64,000 nt of DNA from Burkholderiaceae bacterium 26 (GTDB lineage Bacteria; Pseudomonadota; Gammaproteobacteria; Burkholderiales; Burkholderiaceae): contig JYOB01000006.1 in assembly GCA_000955795.1 (NCBI GenBank), positions 124,001-188,000 on the forward strand. The letters run 5' to 3'. Positions 1 to 10,589 of this stretch are shown here, piece by piece (the first letter of the stretch is position 1; each line of letters begins with the position of its first letter). The translations under genes and the position numbers were made by a program. Below the pieces are notes generated by a model that worked only from the letters and a program-made list of their open reading frames with translations, was not told the origin of the DNA and searched no databases.

Positions 1-529
1 CCGGATGCGTCATCAGGAAATGCAGCAGTCGGAACTCCGTCGGACCGAGGTCCAGCTTGATCGGGTTTTCTGCTTCGAGGTTCGTGGCCGTCACGCGGTG
101 CGTGGCCGGGTCCAGCTTCAGGCCGTTGATCGCCACCACGTCGTCGGTCAGCTGCGGCGCGCGGCGGCGCAGGACCGCCTTGATGCGCGCCAACAATTCC
201 TTGGGCGAGAACGGCTTCGTGACGTAGTCGTCCGCGCCACTGTCCAAGCCCATGATCTTGTCCTGCTCTTCGCTGCGTGCCGTCAGCATGATGATCGGGA
301 TCTGGCGCGTGCGCTCGTTGGCGCGCAGCTCCTTGGCGAACATCACGCCCGACTTGCCCGGCAGCATCCAATCGAGCAGAACGAGGTCGGGCAATACATC
401 GCTCATCAGCGAGAGTGCCTGCTCGGCGTTGTATGCGCGGATCGGGTAGTGCCCCGCGTGCTGCAGGTTGACGGCGATCAGTTCAGCGATCGCCGGTTCG
501 TCTTCTACGACGAGAATACTGCTCGGCAT
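1..529 (-). CDS. phoB: Phosphate regulon response regulator PhoB (C-terminus beyond window)
   Basis: OmpR-family response regulator that binds Pho boxes when phosphate is scarce. The visible 176 residues hold a complete receiver domain: acidic pair E9-D10, phospho-acceptor D53 in LLDWMLPG, T83, and K105 in VTKPF, the same numbering as E. coli PhoB within one residue. The first part of the winged-helix DNA-binding domain follows (ending near FRLLHFLMTHP). The start is the ATG at 529, 23 bases after phoU in the same direction, so it is the last visible gene of the pst-phoU operon. Its partner kinase phoR would be expected just outside the window. It probably acts on the Pho boxes upstream of pstS. 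The left window edge removes about 55 residues. Confidence 0.95.
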   Translation of the reverse strand, partial: MPSSILVVEDEPAIAELIAVNLQHAGHYPIRAYNAEQALSLMSDVLPDLVLLDWMLPGKSGVMFAKELRANERTRQIPIIMLTARSEEQDKIMGLDSGADDYVTKPFSPKELLARIKAVLRRRAPQLTDDVVAINGLKLDPATHRVTATNLEAENPIKLDLGPTEFRLLHFLMTHP

Positions 530-552
530 GCTCACGTCTCCAGTCCTGCCCT

Positions 553-1266
553 TTATTCGCCCTCGCCGAGGATCTCGCGTGCCAGCGTCTCGCGTGAAGC
601 GTGCCGGACGTCGGTGCCCTTGACGATGTAGATAATAAACTCGGCGATGTTCTTGGCGTGATCGCCAATACGCTCGATGGCCTTGGCAATGAACAGCAGA
701 TCCAGCGCTACCGAAATCGTGCGCGGGTTCTCCATCATGTACGTGATGAGTTCGCGCATGAAGCCGCGGAATTCCTCATCGATGGCCTTGTCTTCCTGCA
801 GGATCGACAAGGCAGCAGCGGTGTCCAGGCGTGCGAAGGCGTCCAGTGCGTGACGCAGGATGGTCGCGGCCATCTCACCCGAACGTTCCACACCGGCGTA
901 GTTGAGCGCATGTGCCGACGGGTCTTGCATGATGCGCTTGGTGCGCTTGGCGATCTTCTCGGCTTCGTCGCCGGCACGCTCGAGGTTGGTGATGGTCTTG
1001 GAGATGGCCATCACCAAACGCAGGTCGCGAGCGGTCGGCTGGCGGCGCGCGATGATGTTGTTGCAATCGCTATCGATCTCGATCTCGAGCGCGTTGATTT
1101 CCAGCTCCACGGCCATGACTTGATCGCACATGGCGGTGTCGAAATTGGCCAGCGCACGCATGGCGCGTGCAATCTGTGCTTCCACCAGACCGCCCATCTG
1201 CAGCACCTTGGTGCTGATGGTGGTCAGGTCGGTGTCAAACTGCGATGACAGATGCTTCTCAGACAT
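553..1266 (-). CDS. phoU: Phosphate transport regulator PhoU
   Basis: Cytoplasmic helical-bundle protein that couples the PstSCAB transporter to PhoR and keeps the Pho regulon off when phosphate is abundant. It has 237 residues, normal for the family, and contains two repeats of the PhoU three-helix fold. The acidic metal-binding patches are visible as ERAGDEAEKIAK in the first half and ERIGDHAKNIAE in the second. The start MSEKHLSSQFD is typical of PhoU. It sits 40 bases after pstB and 23 bases before phoB, all on the minus strand. Confidence 0.95.
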   Translation of the reverse strand: MSEKHLSSQFDTDLTTISTKVLQMGGLVEAQIARAMRALANFDTAMCDQVMAVELEINALEIEIDSDCNNIIARRQPTARDLRLVMAISKTITNLERAGDEAEKIAKRTKRIMQDPSAHALNYAGVERSGEMAATILRHALDAFARLDTAAALSILQEDKAIDEEFRGFMRELITYMMENPRTISVALDLLFIAKAIERIGDHAKNIAEFIIYIVKGTDVRHASRETLAREILGEGE

Positions 1267-1306
1267 CGGTTTCTCCTTTTCGCTTCAGCGTCAGCGTTGT
1301 TGCAGG

Positions 1307-2098
1307 TCAGCCGAAGCGGCCGGTAATGTAGTCCTCTGTTTCTTTGCGCTGCGGCTTGATGAAGATCTTTTCGGTATCGCCGAACTCGATCAGCTCACCC
1401 AGGTACATGTACGCCGTGTAGTCGGAGCAACGCGCCGCCTGTTGCATGTTGTGCGTAACGATGACCACCGTGTAGTCGTCTTTCAGTTCGGCGATCAGCT
1501 CTTCGATCTTGCCAGTGGAAATCGGGTCCAGCGCCGAGCACGGCTCGTCCAGCAGCAGCACTTCAGGGCGGATGGCAATGCCGCGCGCAATACACAGACG
1601 CTGCTGCTGCCCGCCCGACAGGCCGTAGCCCGACTGGTTGAGCTTGTCCTTCACTTCATTCCACAGCGCCGCCTTGGTCAGTGCCCATTCCACGCGGTCG
1701 TCCATTTCGGAGCGCGACAGGCGCTCGAACAGCTTCACACCGAACGCGATGTTGTCGTAGATCGACATCGGGAACGGCGTCGGCTTCTGAAACACCATGC
1801 CGACCTTGGCACGCAACAGAGCGATGTCCATGCGCGAGGTCAGCAGGTTCTCGCCGTCCATGTTGATCTGGCCTTCGGCGCGCTGCTCCGGATACAGCGC
1901 GTACATCTTGTTGAACGTACGCAGCAGAGTCGACTTGCCGCAGCCCGACGGGCCGATGAACGCCGTTACCTGCTTCTCGGGAATCTGCATCGAGATGTTC
2001 TTCAGCGCGTGGAACTTGCCGTAGTAGAAGTTCAGGTCGCGAACATCAATCTTCGGGCTTTGCGTGCGCACTTCGAGGGACGTAGCAGTCATGATCAT
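1307..2098 (-). CDS. pstB: Phosphate ABC transporter ATPase PstB
   Basis: ATP-hydrolysing subunit of the high-affinity phosphate importer on the inner face of the membrane. Walker A GPSGCGKS is at residues 49-56, signature LSGGQQQR and Walker B VLLLDEP follow, and the C-terminus is TGRFG as in other PstB proteins. I chose the ATG at 2098 because its ATGA overlaps the pstA stop by 4 bases. A second ATG two codons later (2092) is also possible. The longer open frame reaching back to 2188 overlaps pstA and is not needed. The protein has 263 residues; the family usual is about 260. Confidence 0.96.
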   Translation of the reverse strand: MIMTATSLEVRTQSPKIDVRDLNFYYGKFHALKNISMQIPEKQVTAFIGPSGCGKSTLLRTFNKMYALYPEQRAEGQINMDGENLLTSRMDIALLRAKVGMVFQKPTPFPMSIYDNIAFGVKLFERLSRSEMDDRVEWALTKAALWNEVKDKLNQSGYGLSGGQQQRLCIARGIAIRPEVLLLDEPCSALDPISTGKIEELIAELKDDYTVVIVTHNMQQAARCSDYTAYMYLGELIEFGDTEKIFIKPQRKETEDYITGRFG

Positions 2099-3021
2099 TT
2101 CTTGGTGAACAAGGCACGCGCAAGGACGTTCAGCCCCAGCACACCCAGCGTAATCAGGAACACCCCGGCCCAGGCCAGTTGCTGCCACTCGGGGAACGGG
2201 CTCATCGCAAACTTGAAGATCACGGTCGGCAGCGTGGCCACCGGCTGATTCAGATCCAAGCTCCAGAACTGATTGTTCAACGCGGTAAAGAGCAGCGGCG
2301 CGGTTTCACCGGCAATGCGGGCGATGGCCAGCAGCACACCGGTAATCACGCCGGCATACGACGCCTTGAGCGTAATCGACAGGATCATCTTCCACTTGGG
2401 CGTGCCAAGCGCCATGGCGGCTTCACGCATCGCGTTGGGCACCAGGTTCAGCATGTTCTCGGTGGTGCGCACCACGATCGGAATCTGAAGCAGTGCCAGC
2501 GCAAGCACGCCCGCGATACCCGAGAAGTGCTGCACGCGGGCTACCACGACGGCATACACGAACAGGCCGATCACGATGGACGGCGCCGACAGCAGGATGT
2601 CATTGATGAAGCGCGTCGCGCTCGCAAGCATTGAAGTCTTGCCGTACTCGGCCAAATAGATGCCCGCCAGGATGCCCAGCGGCGTGCCGATCAGCGTGGC
2701 CATGCCCACCAGCAGGAACGACCCTGCGATAGCGTTGGCGAGGCCGCCTCCCGGCGTATCGGGCGCCGGCGTCATCTCGGTGAAGAGCGACATCGACAAG
2801 CCGCCCACACCCAGCGAAAGCGTGGTCCACAGAATCCATGCCAGCCACACCAGGCCGAAAGCCATGGCGGCAAGCGACAGCGACAGCGCAATCCCGTTGA
2901 CGTTGCGGCGGCGGGCCTGCAGGCGCGCCTTGATCTTTTCAGAGTCGGGGCGGACGGCAGGAATGGAAGACGTACGCATGGTGTTGGGTCTCATAGCGTC
3001 AGGCAGATCGCGTTGGTTCAC
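2095..3021 (-). CDS. pstA: Phosphate ABC transporter permease PstA
   Basis: One of the two membrane channel subunits of the Pst phosphate importer. It has 308 residues with a cytoplasmic N-terminal extension of about 40 residues, then about six hydrophobic segments. The permease EAA-type loop reads [15 protein letters not shown]. The start is a GTG at 3021 whose GTGA overlaps the pstC stop by 4 bases. An ATG ten codons later (MRPNTMR) is an alternative. Overlaps with pstC upstream and pstB downstream indicate translational coupling. Confidence 0.93.
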   Translation of the reverse strand: MNQRDLPDAMRPNTMRTSSIPAVRPDSEKIKARLQARRRNVNGIALSLSLAAMAFGLVWLAWILWTTLSLGVGGLSMSLFTEMTPAPDTPGGGLANAIAGSFLLVGMATLIGTPLGILAGIYLAEYGKTSMLASATRFINDILLSAPSIVIGLFVYAVVVARVQHFSGIAGVLALALLQIPIVVRTTENMLNLVPNAMREAAMALGTPKWKMILSITLKASYAGVITGVLLAIARIAGETAPLLFTALNNQFWSLDLNQPVATLPTVIFKFAMSPFPEWQQLAWAGVFLITLGVLGLNVLARALFTKK

Positions 3022-3992
3022 TTTTGACCCTCGCTCTTCTGCAAGCGCAGAAGCAGCAACTTGGAGGCCGCCAGCACGATGAACGTGATGACGAACAGGA
3101 TCAAGCCCAGCTCCATGAGCGCCGCGGTATGCAGACCCTGCCCCGCTTCCGCAAATTCATTGGCCAGCGCCGACGTGATGCTGTTACCCGGCGAGAACAA
3201 CGACGGATCGGACAGCAGGTTGGTGTTGCCGATCACGAACGTCACGGCCATGGTCTCGCCCAGAGCGCGCCCCAGGCCCAGCATCACACCGCCGATCACA
3301 CCCGCCTTGGTGTAAGGCAGCACCACGTTCCACATGACTTCCCACGTCGTGCAGCCCACGCCGTAGGCAGATTCCTTAAGCAGCGTCGGCGTGATCTCAA
3401 ACACGTCGCGCATCACCGCCGAGATGTACGGGATGATCATGATCGCCAGAATCACCCCAGCGCACAGCAGGCCGATGCCGATCGGCGCACCTTGGAACAG
3501 CGCTCCGATGACCGGGATCTTGCCGACGGTCGCGGCCAGCGGCTTTTGAAAGTATTCGCCGAAGATCGGCGCAAACACGAGCAGACCCCACATGCCGTAC
3601 ACGATGGACGGCACTGCAGCGAGCAGCTCGATGGCGGTACCCAGCGGTCGGCGCAGCCACGCCGGCGACAGCTCGGTCAAGAACAGGGCAATGCCGAAGC
3701 TCACAGGCACGGCAATGATGAGCGCGATCAGCGACGTGACCAGGGTGCCGTAGACCGGCACCAGCGCGCCATAGATGTCGGAGGGCGGATCCCACTCTGA
3801 ATTCCACAGGAACGACAGGCCGAATTTCTGAATCGTCGGCCAGGAGCTGATGATGAGCGAGATGATGATGCCGCCCAGCAATAACAGCGTAACGATTGCG
3901 GCAAGGCGGGTCAGACCGCCGAACACCAGGTCGCCAAAGCGGCTGGGTGCTCGCATACGGGAAGCGCCAGAGGAATCAGAGAGCGTGGCCAT
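3018..3992 (-). CDS. pstC: Phosphate ABC transporter permease PstC
   Basis: Second membrane subunit of the Pst phosphate importer. It has 324 residues with a first membrane segment near 30-50 and about five more. The permease coupling loop is visible around [18 protein letters not shown], and the conserved [16 protein letters not shown] stretch is present. The start ATG is followed by MATLSDSSG. It is preceded by a 117-base gap after pstS that holds a strong hairpin (4031-4066) and overlaps pstA by 4 bases. Confidence 0.95.
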   Translation of the reverse strand: MATLSDSSGASRMRAPSRFGDLVFGGLTRLAAIVTLLLLGGIIISLIISSWPTIQKFGLSFLWNSEWDPPSDIYGALVPVYGTLVTSLIALIIAVPVSFGIALFLTELSPAWLRRPLGTAIELLAAVPSIVYGMWGLLVFAPIFGEYFQKPLAATVGKIPVIGALFQGAPIGIGLLCAGVILAIMIIPYISAVMRDVFEITPTLLKESAYGVGCTTWEVMWNVVLPYTKAGVIGGVMLGLGRALGETMAVTFVIGNTNLLSDPSLFSPGNSITSALANEFAEAGQGLHTAALMELGLILFVITFIVLAASKLLLLRLQKSEGQK

Positions 3993-4030
3993 GAGGGAAA
4001 CCGGTCAGCCGAGAAAGAAGCTTTTGAAAT

Positions 4031-4066
4031 GGTGCGGGCGGCCGATTCATACCGCCCTCCCGCACC
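4031..4066 (-). terminator. Hairpin between pstS and pstC, likely attenuator or mRNA stabiliser
   Basis: GGTGCGGG at 4031-4038 pairs with CCCGCACC at 4059-4066, extended inward by GGGCGG/CCGCCC. There is no run of T after it in the pstS direction, so full termination is unlikely. Such hairpins commonly allow more binding protein than permease to be made from one operon; this role is inferred here. Confidence 0.5.
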
Positions 4067-4109
4067 TTGTGCTGCACCTACTTACGAACCCTTATGCAGC
4101 AGGCAACCA

Positions 4110-5144
4110 TCATTGGTTGTAGACAACCTTGCCCGATGCATCCTTCACGCTCGACTTCCACGTTGCGCGGATCTGGTTCTTCACAGCGTCCGGCAGCGGC
4201 ACGTAGTCCAGGCTCTTGGCAGCGTCATCGCCCCCTTTGTAGGCCCAGTCGAAGAACTTCATGACTTCAGCGCCCTGCGCCGGCTTGGCTTGCGTCTTGT
4301 GCAGCAGGATGAACGTTGCACCAGCGATCGGCCATGCGTCCTTGCCCGGTTCGTCCGTCAGGATCTGGTAGTACGACTTGCTCCACTCGGCGCCAGCGGC
4401 TGCAGCCTTGAAGGCTTCAGCGGTCGGTTGAACGGTGGCACCCGACTTGTTTTGCAGGTTCACGTACGTCATCTTGTTCTGCTTGGCATAGGCGTACTCA
4501 ACGTAGCCAACCGCACCACCCAGACGCTGCACGAAAGCGGCCACCCCTTCGTTGCCCTTGCCACCCGTACCGGTCGGCCAGTTCACGGTCGTGCCTTCGC
4601 CCACCTTGCTCTTCCACTCAGTATTCACCTTCGACAGGTAGTTCGTGAAGATGAACGAGGTGCCCGAACCGTCAGCACGGCGCACCACCAGGATGTCCTG
4701 GTCCGGCAGCTTGGCCTTCGGATTCAGCTTGGCAATGGCCGGATCATTCCACTTCTTGATCTTGCCCAGGTAGATGTCACCCAGCAACTGGCCGTTCAGC
4801 GTCAGCTCGCCCGGCTTCACGCCCGGCAGGTTGATCACAGGCACCACGCCGCCGATCACGGTCGGGAACTGGATCAGGCCATCCTTGTTCAACTCCTCGT
4901 CCTTCAGCGGCATGTCCGATGCGCCGAAGTCGACGGTCTTGGCGGTGATCTGCTTGATGCCGCCCGACGAGCCGATACCTTGGTAGTTCACCTTGGTTTG
5001 GGTCGCCTTGTTGTAGTCGGCCGCCCACTTGTTGTAGACAGGTGCCGGGAACGTCGCGCCTGCGCCAGTGATGTCTACAGCAAATGCGGCACCAGCGAAA
5101 GCGAGTGCAGCCACGCCAGCGATTGCGGATTTGACCAGTTTCAT
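4110..5144 (-). CDS. pstS: Periplasmic phosphate-binding protein PstS
   Basis: High-affinity phosphate-binding protein that delivers phosphate to PstCAB. It has 344 residues with a clear signal peptide ([22 protein letters not shown], cleavage near residue 22-23). Mature-protein motifs are [25 protein letters not shown] and [14 protein letters not shown], which hold the phosphate-contacting serines, arginine and aspartate. The C-terminus ends in VVYNQ. It is the first gene of the operon and lies just downstream of two Pho boxes (5171-5188, 5209-5226), so PhoB activation on phosphate starvation is very likely. Confidence 0.97.
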   Translation of the reverse strand: MKLVKSAIAGVAALAFAGAAFAVDITGAGATFPAPVYNKWAADYNKATQTKVNYQGIGSSGGIKQITAKTVDFGASDMPLKDEELNKDGLIQFPTVIGGVVPVINLPGVKPGELTLNGQLLGDIYLGKIKKWNDPAIAKLNPKAKLPDQDILVVRRADGSGTSFIFTNYLSKVNTEWKSKVGEGTTVNWPTGTGGKGNEGVAAFVQRLGGAVGYVEYAYAKQNKMTYVNLQNKSGATVQPTAEAFKAAAAGAEWSKSYYQILTDEPGKDAWPIAGATFILLHKTQAKPAQGAEVMKFFDWAYKGGDDAAKSLDYVPLPDAVKNQIRATWKSSVKDASGKVVYNQ

Positions 5145-5170
5145 GAGTTCTCCAGAGGAGCGGTTGAGCG

Positions 5171-5188
5171 ATGACAGATTTTTGACAT
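5171..5188 (-). promoter_or_regulatory. Pho box, proximal to pstS
   Basis: On the minus strand this reads ATGTCAA-AAAT-CTGTCAT, two 7-base repeats separated by 4 bases, close to the CTGTCATAAATCTGTCAT consensus. It lies 26 bases before the pstS start codon and has no AT-rich -10 element at the right distance downstream. It therefore overlaps the transcript start expected from the distal box. Confidence 0.75.
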
Positions 5189-5192
5189 CCGA

Positions 5193-5226
5193 ACTTTAGG
5201 CGGCTTGGATGACAGTTCTGTGACAA
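5193..5226 (-). promoter_or_regulatory. Distal Pho box with -10 element of the pstS promoter
   Basis: The Pho box at 5209-5226 reads TTGTCAC-AGAA-CTGTCAT on the minus strand. After a 10-base gap a TAAAGT sequence (5193-5198) can serve as -10, the spacing seen in PhoB-activated promoters where the Pho box replaces -35. The predicted transcript start falls near 5186, inside the second box. Confidence 0.75.
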
Positions 5227-5280
5227 CACGAAAACTTCTCATAACTGACCTGCAGAGCATGAAAGTCGACCCACGCGCAT

Positions 5281-5308
5281 AAAAAAAGCGGCCCGAAGGC
5301 CGCTTTTT
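5281..5308 (-). terminator. Rho-independent terminator after glmM
   Basis: The stem AAAAAGCGGCC / GGCCGCTTTTT with a short CGAA loop is followed on the minus strand by seven T. It lies 28 bases after the glmM stop and insulates pstS. Confidence 0.9.
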
Positions 5309-5335
5309 GACTCGCTTACTTGACCGGGCAGGAAC

Positions 5336-6679
5336 TTACTGCAACGTCGCAGCAAGACGCTCCGCATGTTGGTTGGCCAGCTCTGCGTCCTGCGCTTCCA
5401 CCATCACGCGGACGACCGGCTCCGTACCCGACGGACGAATCAGCACCCGGCCCTTGCCGTCAAGCTCTGCCTCGCTGGTCTTCAGCGCCGCTTGCAGGCC
5501 AGCGTGCGATTTCCAGTCGAAACCCTTTTCGACCCGCACGTTGATGAGCTTTTGCGGGAACAGGCGCACGCCGTCCAGCATCTGGTCCAGCGTCTGGCCA
5601 CTGCGACGCAATGCCGCAAGCACCTGCAGCGCCGAGATGATGCCGTCGCCCGTGCTGTGCTTGTCCAGGCAGAGCAAGTGGCCCGACCCTTCGCCGCCCA
5701 GCAGCCAACCATTCTTCTTCAGCTCTTCCAGCACGTAGCGGTCGCCCACCTTGGCGCGCACGAACTCGACGCCCTGCGCCTTGAGCGCCAGCTCCACGGC
5801 GAGATTGGTCATGAGCGTGCCGACCGCACCCGGCACCGTCTGGCCCGCCGCAAGGCGCGCCTGCACCATGACGTAGAGCAGCTCGTCGCCGTTATAGAGG
5901 CGGCCATTGCGGTCCACCACCTGCAGGCGGTCGGCATCGCCGTCGAAGGCCAGGCCAATGTCGGCCCCATGCTCACGCGTGGCCTCGACCAGCTTGCCCG
6001 GCGCCGTCGCGCCATAGCCGTCGTTGATGTTGCGGCCATTCGGCTGGTTGCCGATCGACACGACGTCCGCACCCAACTCATGGAAGACGTGCGGCGCGAT
6101 GTGATAGGCCGCGCCATGCGCACTGTCCAGCACGACCTTCATACCGAACAGGTTCAAATCGCTGGGGAACGTGCTCTTGCAGAACTCGATGTAGCGGCCA
6201 GCGGCATCCTCGATACGACGGGCACGACCCAGCGCGTCTGAGGCCGCGTACACCATCGGTTTTTCCAGCTCGGCCTCGATCTGCAACTCGGTTTCGTCCG
6301 GCAGCTTGTCGCCGGTGGCCGAGAAGAACTTGATGCCGTTGTCGTAATACGGGTTATGTGACGCAGAAATCACGACACCTGCCGACAGCCGCAGTGCACG
6401 CGTGAGATACGCCACACCCGGCGTGGGCAGCGGCCCGCTCATCAAGACGTCAACACCCGCTGCGGTAAAGCCCGCTTCCAACGCGGCTTCCAGCATGTAG
6501 CCCGACAGGCGCGTGTCCTTGCCGATCAGCACGGTGGGACGGCCATGGCCATGCGCCTCTCCGCCGTGGGCCAGCACGCGGCCTGCTGCATAACCAAGGC
6601 GCAACACGAAATCCGGCGTGATCGGGCTTTCGCCGACACGCCCACGGATGCCGTCGGTGCCGAAATACTTCCTGGACAT
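5336..6679 (-). CDS. glmM: Phosphoglucosamine mutase GlmM
   Basis: Converts glucosamine-6-phosphate to glucosamine-1-phosphate for UDP-GlcNAc, peptidoglycan and lipopolysaccharide synthesis. It has 447 residues, typical of the family. Visible motifs are the N-terminal YFGTDGIRG, the active-site phosphoserine S107 in ISASHNP, the Mg-binding loop DGDADR near residue 245, and the sugar-phosphate loop RPSGTEP near the C-terminus. It follows folP in the same direction, the common ftsH-folP-glmM order of proteobacteria. A canonical terminator follows it. Confidence 0.97.
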   Translation of the reverse strand: MSRKYFGTDGIRGRVGESPITPDFVLRLGYAAGRVLAHGGEAHGHGRPTVLIGKDTRLSGYMLEAALEAGFTAAGVDVLMSGPLPTPGVAYLTRALRLSAGVVISASHNPYYDNGIKFFSATGDKLPDETELQIEAELEKPMVYAASDALGRARRIEDAAGRYIEFCKSTFPSDLNLFGMKVVLDSAHGAAYHIAPHVFHELGADVVSIGNQPNGRNINDGYGATAPGKLVEATREHGADIGLAFDGDADRLQVVDRNGRLYNGDELLYVMVQARLAAGQTVPGAVGTLMTNLAVELALKAQGVEFVRAKVGDRYVLEELKKNGWLLGGEGSGHLLCLDKHSTGDGIISALQVLAALRRSGQTLDQMLDGVRLFPQKLINVRVEKGFDWKSHAGLQAALKTSEAELDGKGRVLIRPSGTEPVVRVMVEAQDAELANQHAERLAATLQ

Positions 6680-6759
6680 TGGGAGTCTCTCCTGGAGAAT
6701 GTTTCTTTATTTGTTTGTAAGGCGCCGGCCATCGCCGGGCAATCCTCTATTTGCTTGAC

Positions 6760-6781
6760 CCCCAGCCGCGTGAGGCTGGGG
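6760..6781 (-). other. Hairpin between folP and glmM
   Basis: A perfect 8-base stem CCCCAGCC/GGCTGGGG with a 6-base loop lies just after the folP stop. No T run follows on the minus strand, so it is more likely an mRNA end-stabiliser or partial attenuator than a terminator. Confidence 0.5.
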
Positions 6782-6787
6782 CGGCTG

Positions 6788-7663
6788 TCAGGCGACTGGC
6801 GGATCGACGCGTTCATGACGCATCGCCCACCACAGTTGAATCGCTTCCACCGTTGGCCGCACGTCGTGCACACGCACGATGAACGCGCCCCGCTCTGCGG
6901 CCAGCAATGCTGCCGCCACACTGGCCGTCACGCGCTCGGCCGGCGGTTTGCCGCCCAGCACAGCGCCGAGCGTCGATTTGCGCGATAAACCGACGAGCAG
7001 CGGCAGACCGATCCGATTGAACTCCGCCAAGCGATTGAGCATGGTGAGATTGTGATCCGGCGTTTTGCCAAAGCCAAATCCCGGGTCGAGCGAGATACGT
7101 TCGGCCGCCACGCCAGCAGCCATCAGCGCCTCTGTTTGCGCACACAGGAAGGTCTCAACCTCGCCCATCAGGTCGGCATAGCTGGGCGATTCCTGCATCG
7201 TTTCAGGGTCGCGCTGCATGTGCATGACGCACAGGCCCGCGTTGCCCCCGGCGACAGCCTCGATCGCGCCAGGCCGGCGAAAGCCCCATATGTCGTTGAT
7301 CAGATCGGCGCCGGCATCCAGCGCGGCACGCATCACCTCGGGCTTATAAGTATCGATCGACAGCGGTTTTCCGCAGTCGTGTAACGCCTCGACGATGGGC
7401 ATCACGCGGTCCAACTCTGCCTGCAGGCTGAGCGGCTCGGCGCCCGGCCGGCTCGACTCGCCGCCGATGTCGATCATGTCGACGCCTTCAGCGATCAGTT
7501 TTTCAGCGTGGCGCAAGGCCGCATCGCGCGTGGCGTGCTGCCCACCGTCAGAGAACGAATCGGGCGTGACGTTGAGAATGCCCATGACCAGCGGACGCTG
7601 ATCGCGCGCGTAACGGAAGCGACCACACTGGAAGTGCGTTGTGGTGGGAATGGAAGCGGACAA
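6788..7663 (-). CDS. folP: Dihydropteroate synthase
   Basis: Joins p-aminobenzoate to dihydropterin pyrophosphate in folate synthesis and is the sulfonamide target. Family signatures are visible in order: MGILNVTPDSFSDGG near residue 27, DIGGESSRPGA near 60, SIDTYKPEV, DPGFGFGKT and GLSRKS. It has 291 residues. The start appears to be a TTG at 7663 with no obvious ribosome-binding site. No in-frame ATG occurs before the conserved MGILNVTP block, so the exact start is less certain than the gene. It lies between ftsH and glmM on the same strand. Confidence 0.95.
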   Translation of the reverse strand: MSASIPTTTHFQCGRFRYARDQRPLVMGILNVTPDSFSDGGQHATRDAALRHAEKLIAEGVDMIDIGGESSRPGAEPLSLQAELDRVMPIVEALHDCGKPLSIDTYKPEVMRAALDAGADLINDIWGFRRPGAIEAVAGGNAGLCVMHMQRDPETMQESPSYADLMGEVETFLCAQTEALMAAGVAAERISLDPGFGFGKTPDHNLTMLNRLAEFNRIGLPLLVGLSRKSTLGAVLGGKPPAERVTASVAAALLAAERGAFIVRVHDVRPTVEAIQLWWAMRHERVDPPVA

Positions 7664-7727
7664 GATAGATAGACGGAAATGCTGCGCAGGACCGGAATGC
7701 TACGCCAGGCACGCCAGAAAGCGCCAA

Positions 7728-7755
7728 CAAAAAAGCCGGTGCGCTTGCACCGGCT
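7728..7755 (-). terminator. Rho-independent terminator after ftsH
   Basis: AGCCGGTGC/GCACCGGCT with a 4-base loop is followed by six T on the minus strand. It lies 44 bases after the ftsH stop and separates ftsH from folP. Confidence 0.9.
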
Positions 7756-7798
7756 CTTTTGCGTCGCTGCCAGGGCGACACAAGCTAAGGAATCACCA

Positions 7799-9685
7799 TC
7801 AGGCGGTGGCAGGCACGTTGCCCGGGTTCACACCAGCCGGCGTACCTCCACCCGGCGGGGTGCTTCCACCACCAGTCGAGCCGTAACGCGGCGGGCGCGG
7901 CGGCTTGCCGTCCATGATGTCGTTGACTTGGTCCGCGTCGATGGTTTCCCACTCAAGCAGCGCCGCAGTCATGGCTTCAACCTTCTCGCGATTCGCTTCC
8001 AGCAGCCCCTTGGCCAGGGCGTACTGTTCGTCCACGATACGGCGGATTTCCGAATCCACCTTCTGTTGCGTCGCCTCGGACACCGTCTTCGAGGCCATGC
8101 GGCCGAAGAAGCCGTCCTGTTCCGTATCGACGTAGACCATGGTGCCGAGTGCGTCGCTCATGCCATAGCGCGTCACCATGTCGCGGGCCATCTTGGTGGC
8201 ACGCTCGAAGTCGTTGGAGGCACCGGTACTCATTGCACCCAGGAACACCTCTTCTGCAGCACGGCCACCGAACAGAATCGCGACCTCTTCGAGCATCGTG
8301 TCCTTATAGGCGTAGTGCTTGTCGTGCTCCGGCAGTTGCCACGTCAGACCGCCAGCCCAGCCGCGCGGCATGATCGTGACCTTGTGCACCGGATCAGCCT
8401 TCGGCAGCAGCTTGGCCACCACCGCATGGCCCGACTCGTGGTACGCCGTAGCGCGGCGTTCCTCTTCGCGGATCACAGCCGACTTGCGCTCCGGACCCAT
8501 GTAGATCTTGTCCTTCGCATCTTCGAAGTCCTGCATGTCGACCACGCGCTTGTTACGGCGCGCAGCAAACAGCGCAGCTTCGTTGACCAGGTTGGCCAGA
8601 TCAGCGCCCGAGAAGCCCGGCGTGCCACGCGCCAGCACCGATGCATCAACGTCGTTGCCAATCGGCACCTTGCGCATGTGCACCTTGAGAATCTGCTCGC
8701 GGCCGCGAATGTCGGGCAGCCCAACGTAGACCTGACGGTCGAAACGGCCCGGACGCAGCAGCGCCTTGTCGAGCACGTCAGCACGGTTGGTTGCCGCGAT
8801 CACGATAACGCCCGAGTTGGCCTCGAAGCCATCCATCTCGACCAGCATCTGGTTCAGCGTCTGCTCGCGCTCGTCGTTGCCGCCGCCCATGCCGGCGCCG
8901 CGGTGGCGACCGACCGCATCGATTTCATCGATGAACACGATGCAAGGAGCCTGCTTCTTGGCGTTTTCGAACATGTCGCGCACGCGGGCTGCGCCCACGC
9001 CGACGAACATTTCAACGAAGTCCGAACCGGAAATACTAAAGAACGGTACCTTGGCTTCGCCGGCAATGGCGCGAGCCAGCAGCGTCTTACCGGTACCAGG
9101 AGGGCCCACCAGCAGTACGCCGCGCGGGATGCGCCCGCCCAGCTTCTGGAATTTCTGCGGGTCTTTCAGGAAGTCGACCAGCTCGACGACTTCCTCCTTC
9201 GACTCGTCACAGCCTGCCACGTCAGCAAACGTGACGCTGTTGTTGTTCTCATCGATCAGTCGCGCCCGCGACTTGCCGAACGAGAAGGCGCCGCCTTTCC
9301 CACCGCCCTGCATCTGTCGCATCATGTAGAACCAGAACACGATGATCAGCAACGTCGGGCCGAGGTAGTAAAGCGCGGTGAGAAGCACACCTTGCTCTTC
9401 TTCCGCCTTGCCGGTCACCTGCACGCCGTACTTCATCAGGTCGCCCACCATCCAGATGTCGCCGGGCGAGATGATTGAGTACTTGTTGCCCTCGTTGGGC
9501 GTGACCAACAACGTGCGGCCCTGGACTTCGACACGTTTGACCTTGCCAGCCTTCGCGTCATCCATGAATTGCGAGTACGTCACACCCTCTTGGGTGCGCG
9601 GCTTGTCGAACTGCTTGAAGACGGTGAACAGCACCAAGGCAATCACCAGCCAGATGGCCGCCTTCTGAAACCAGTTGTTATTCAA
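7799..9685 (-). CDS. ftsH: ATP-dependent zinc metalloprotease FtsH
   Basis: Inner-membrane AAA protease that degrades misfolded membrane proteins and short-lived regulators. It has 628 residues: membrane segments near 8-23 and 105-121 flank a periplasmic domain. The AAA module has Walker A GPPGTGKT (194-201), Walker B IVFIDEID and the SRH arginine region. The protease domain has the zinc motif HESGH (416-420). The C-terminus is rich in Gly, Pro and Thr. The start is a TTG at 9685 backed by AAAGGAG seven bases upstream. It follows rlmE on the same strand, the classic rlmE-ftsH pair. Confidence 0.97.
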   Translation of the reverse strand: MNNNWFQKAAIWLVIALVLFTVFKQFDKPRTQEGVTYSQFMDDAKAGKVKRVEVQGRTLLVTPNEGNKYSIISPGDIWMVGDLMKYGVQVTGKAEEEQGVLLTALYYLGPTLLIIVFWFYMMRQMQGGGKGGAFSFGKSRARLIDENNNSVTFADVAGCDESKEEVVELVDFLKDPQKFQKLGGRIPRGVLLVGPPGTGKTLLARAIAGEAKVPFFSISGSDFVEMFVGVGAARVRDMFENAKKQAPCIVFIDEIDAVGRHRGAGMGGGNDEREQTLNQMLVEMDGFEANSGVIVIAATNRADVLDKALLRPGRFDRQVYVGLPDIRGREQILKVHMRKVPIGNDVDASVLARGTPGFSGADLANLVNEAALFAARRNKRVVDMQDFEDAKDKIYMGPERKSAVIREEERRATAYHESGHAVVAKLLPKADPVHKVTIMPRGWAGGLTWQLPEHDKHYAYKDTMLEEVAILFGGRAAEEVFLGAMSTGASNDFERATKMARDMVTRYGMSDALGTMVYVDTEQDGFFGRMASKTVSEATQQKVDSEIRRIVDEQYALAKGLLEANREKVEAMTAALLEWETIDADQVNDIMDGKPPRPPRYGSTGGGSTPPGGGTPAGVNPGNVPATA

Positions 9686-9815
9686 GGCGAGACTCCTTTA
9701 GAAATGCCTTGACGGGATGCTTGGCATTGTAATGCACGGACACCGCCGCGGGTTGATTGCCCGCAAGACCGAGGCACCACCATGCCAGCCGGGGCCCCTC
9801 TGTGAGTATCGTCCG

Positions 9816-10481
9816 TCAGCCCGGATGCTTGAGCTGCCGGCCCAACAAGAATGTTTCGGACGATTTGTCGCGGGAGGCTTTAGGCTTGCGCGGCGCAACG
9901 ATCTTGAAATGGCGCTTGAACATCTCGACGATCTGACTATAGCCGCTGCCGTGAAAACATTTGATCAGCAGCGCGCCCTCAGGTTTCAGGTGCGCCATGG
10001 CAAATTCCACAGCCAGTTCAGCGATGTGCTCCATACGCGCGGCGTCTGCTGACGCCACACCTGAGAGATTGGGGGCCATATCGGACAAAACAAGGTCCAC
10101 TTTGCCCCCACCGGTGGCTTCCAGCACGATTTCTTCGAGTTGCCGGAAAACGTCGTCCTCACGGAAGTCGCCCTGGATGAAAGTGACGTCGGCAATGGCT
10201 TCCATCGGCAAGATGTCGATGGCGACGATTGCCCCATCGATACGGCCATCCTTGGCGCGCGGCGATGCGGCCAGCTTGTTGCGCACGTATTGGCTCCAGC
10301 TGCCCGGCGCGGCGCCCAGGTCAACGATGACTTGGCCCGGCTTGATCAGCTTGTCTTGCTCGTCAATCTCTTTGAGCTTGTAGGCGGCACGTGCGCGATA
10401 GCCTTCGCGCTGCGCCAGCTTTACGTACGGATCGTTGATATGGTCGTGCAGCCACGACTGGTTGAACTTGTTCTTTGCCAT
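9816..10481 (-). CDS. rlmE: 23S rRNA 2'-O-methyltransferase RlmE (FtsJ/RrmJ)
   Basis: Methylates the ribose of U2552 (E. coli numbering) in 23S rRNA during late large-subunit assembly. The SAM-binding motif [14 protein letters not shown] is clear. Catalytic residues of the K-D-K tetrad are visible as K35 (AAYKLKEID), D in LSDMAPN and K in LLIKCFHG. I chose ATG 10481 ([10 protein letters not shown]), giving 221 residues. A longer frame to 10517 exists but would start inside the divergent promoter region shared with yhbY. ftsH follows 130 bases downstream. Confidence 0.95.
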   Translation of the reverse strand: MAKNKFNQSWLHDHINDPYVKLAQREGYRARAAYKLKEIDEQDKLIKPGQVIVDLGAAPGSWSQYVRNKLAASPRAKDGRIDGAIVAIDILPMEAIADVTFIQGDFREDDVFRQLEEIVLEATGGGKVDLVLSDMAPNLSGVASADAARMEHIAELAVEFAMAHLKPEGALLIKCFHGSGYSQIVEMFKRHFKIVAPRKPKASRDKSSETFLLGRQLKHPG

Positions 10482-10589
10482 CGAATTGGTTGCAATTTCG
10501 CCCGAATGTAGCGCCAAACATGGCAGCCCGGACTGGTTTTGGCGGATAATACGCGCCGTTTGTCTCTTTGCGTGATCCCGCCCTTATTT
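10482..10589. promoter_or_regulatory. Divergent promoter region between rlmE and yhbY
   Basis: A 108-base gap between two divergently transcribed ribosome-assembly genes must hold both promoters. I see no convincing -35/-10 pair that I would place with confidence. Confidence 0.35.
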
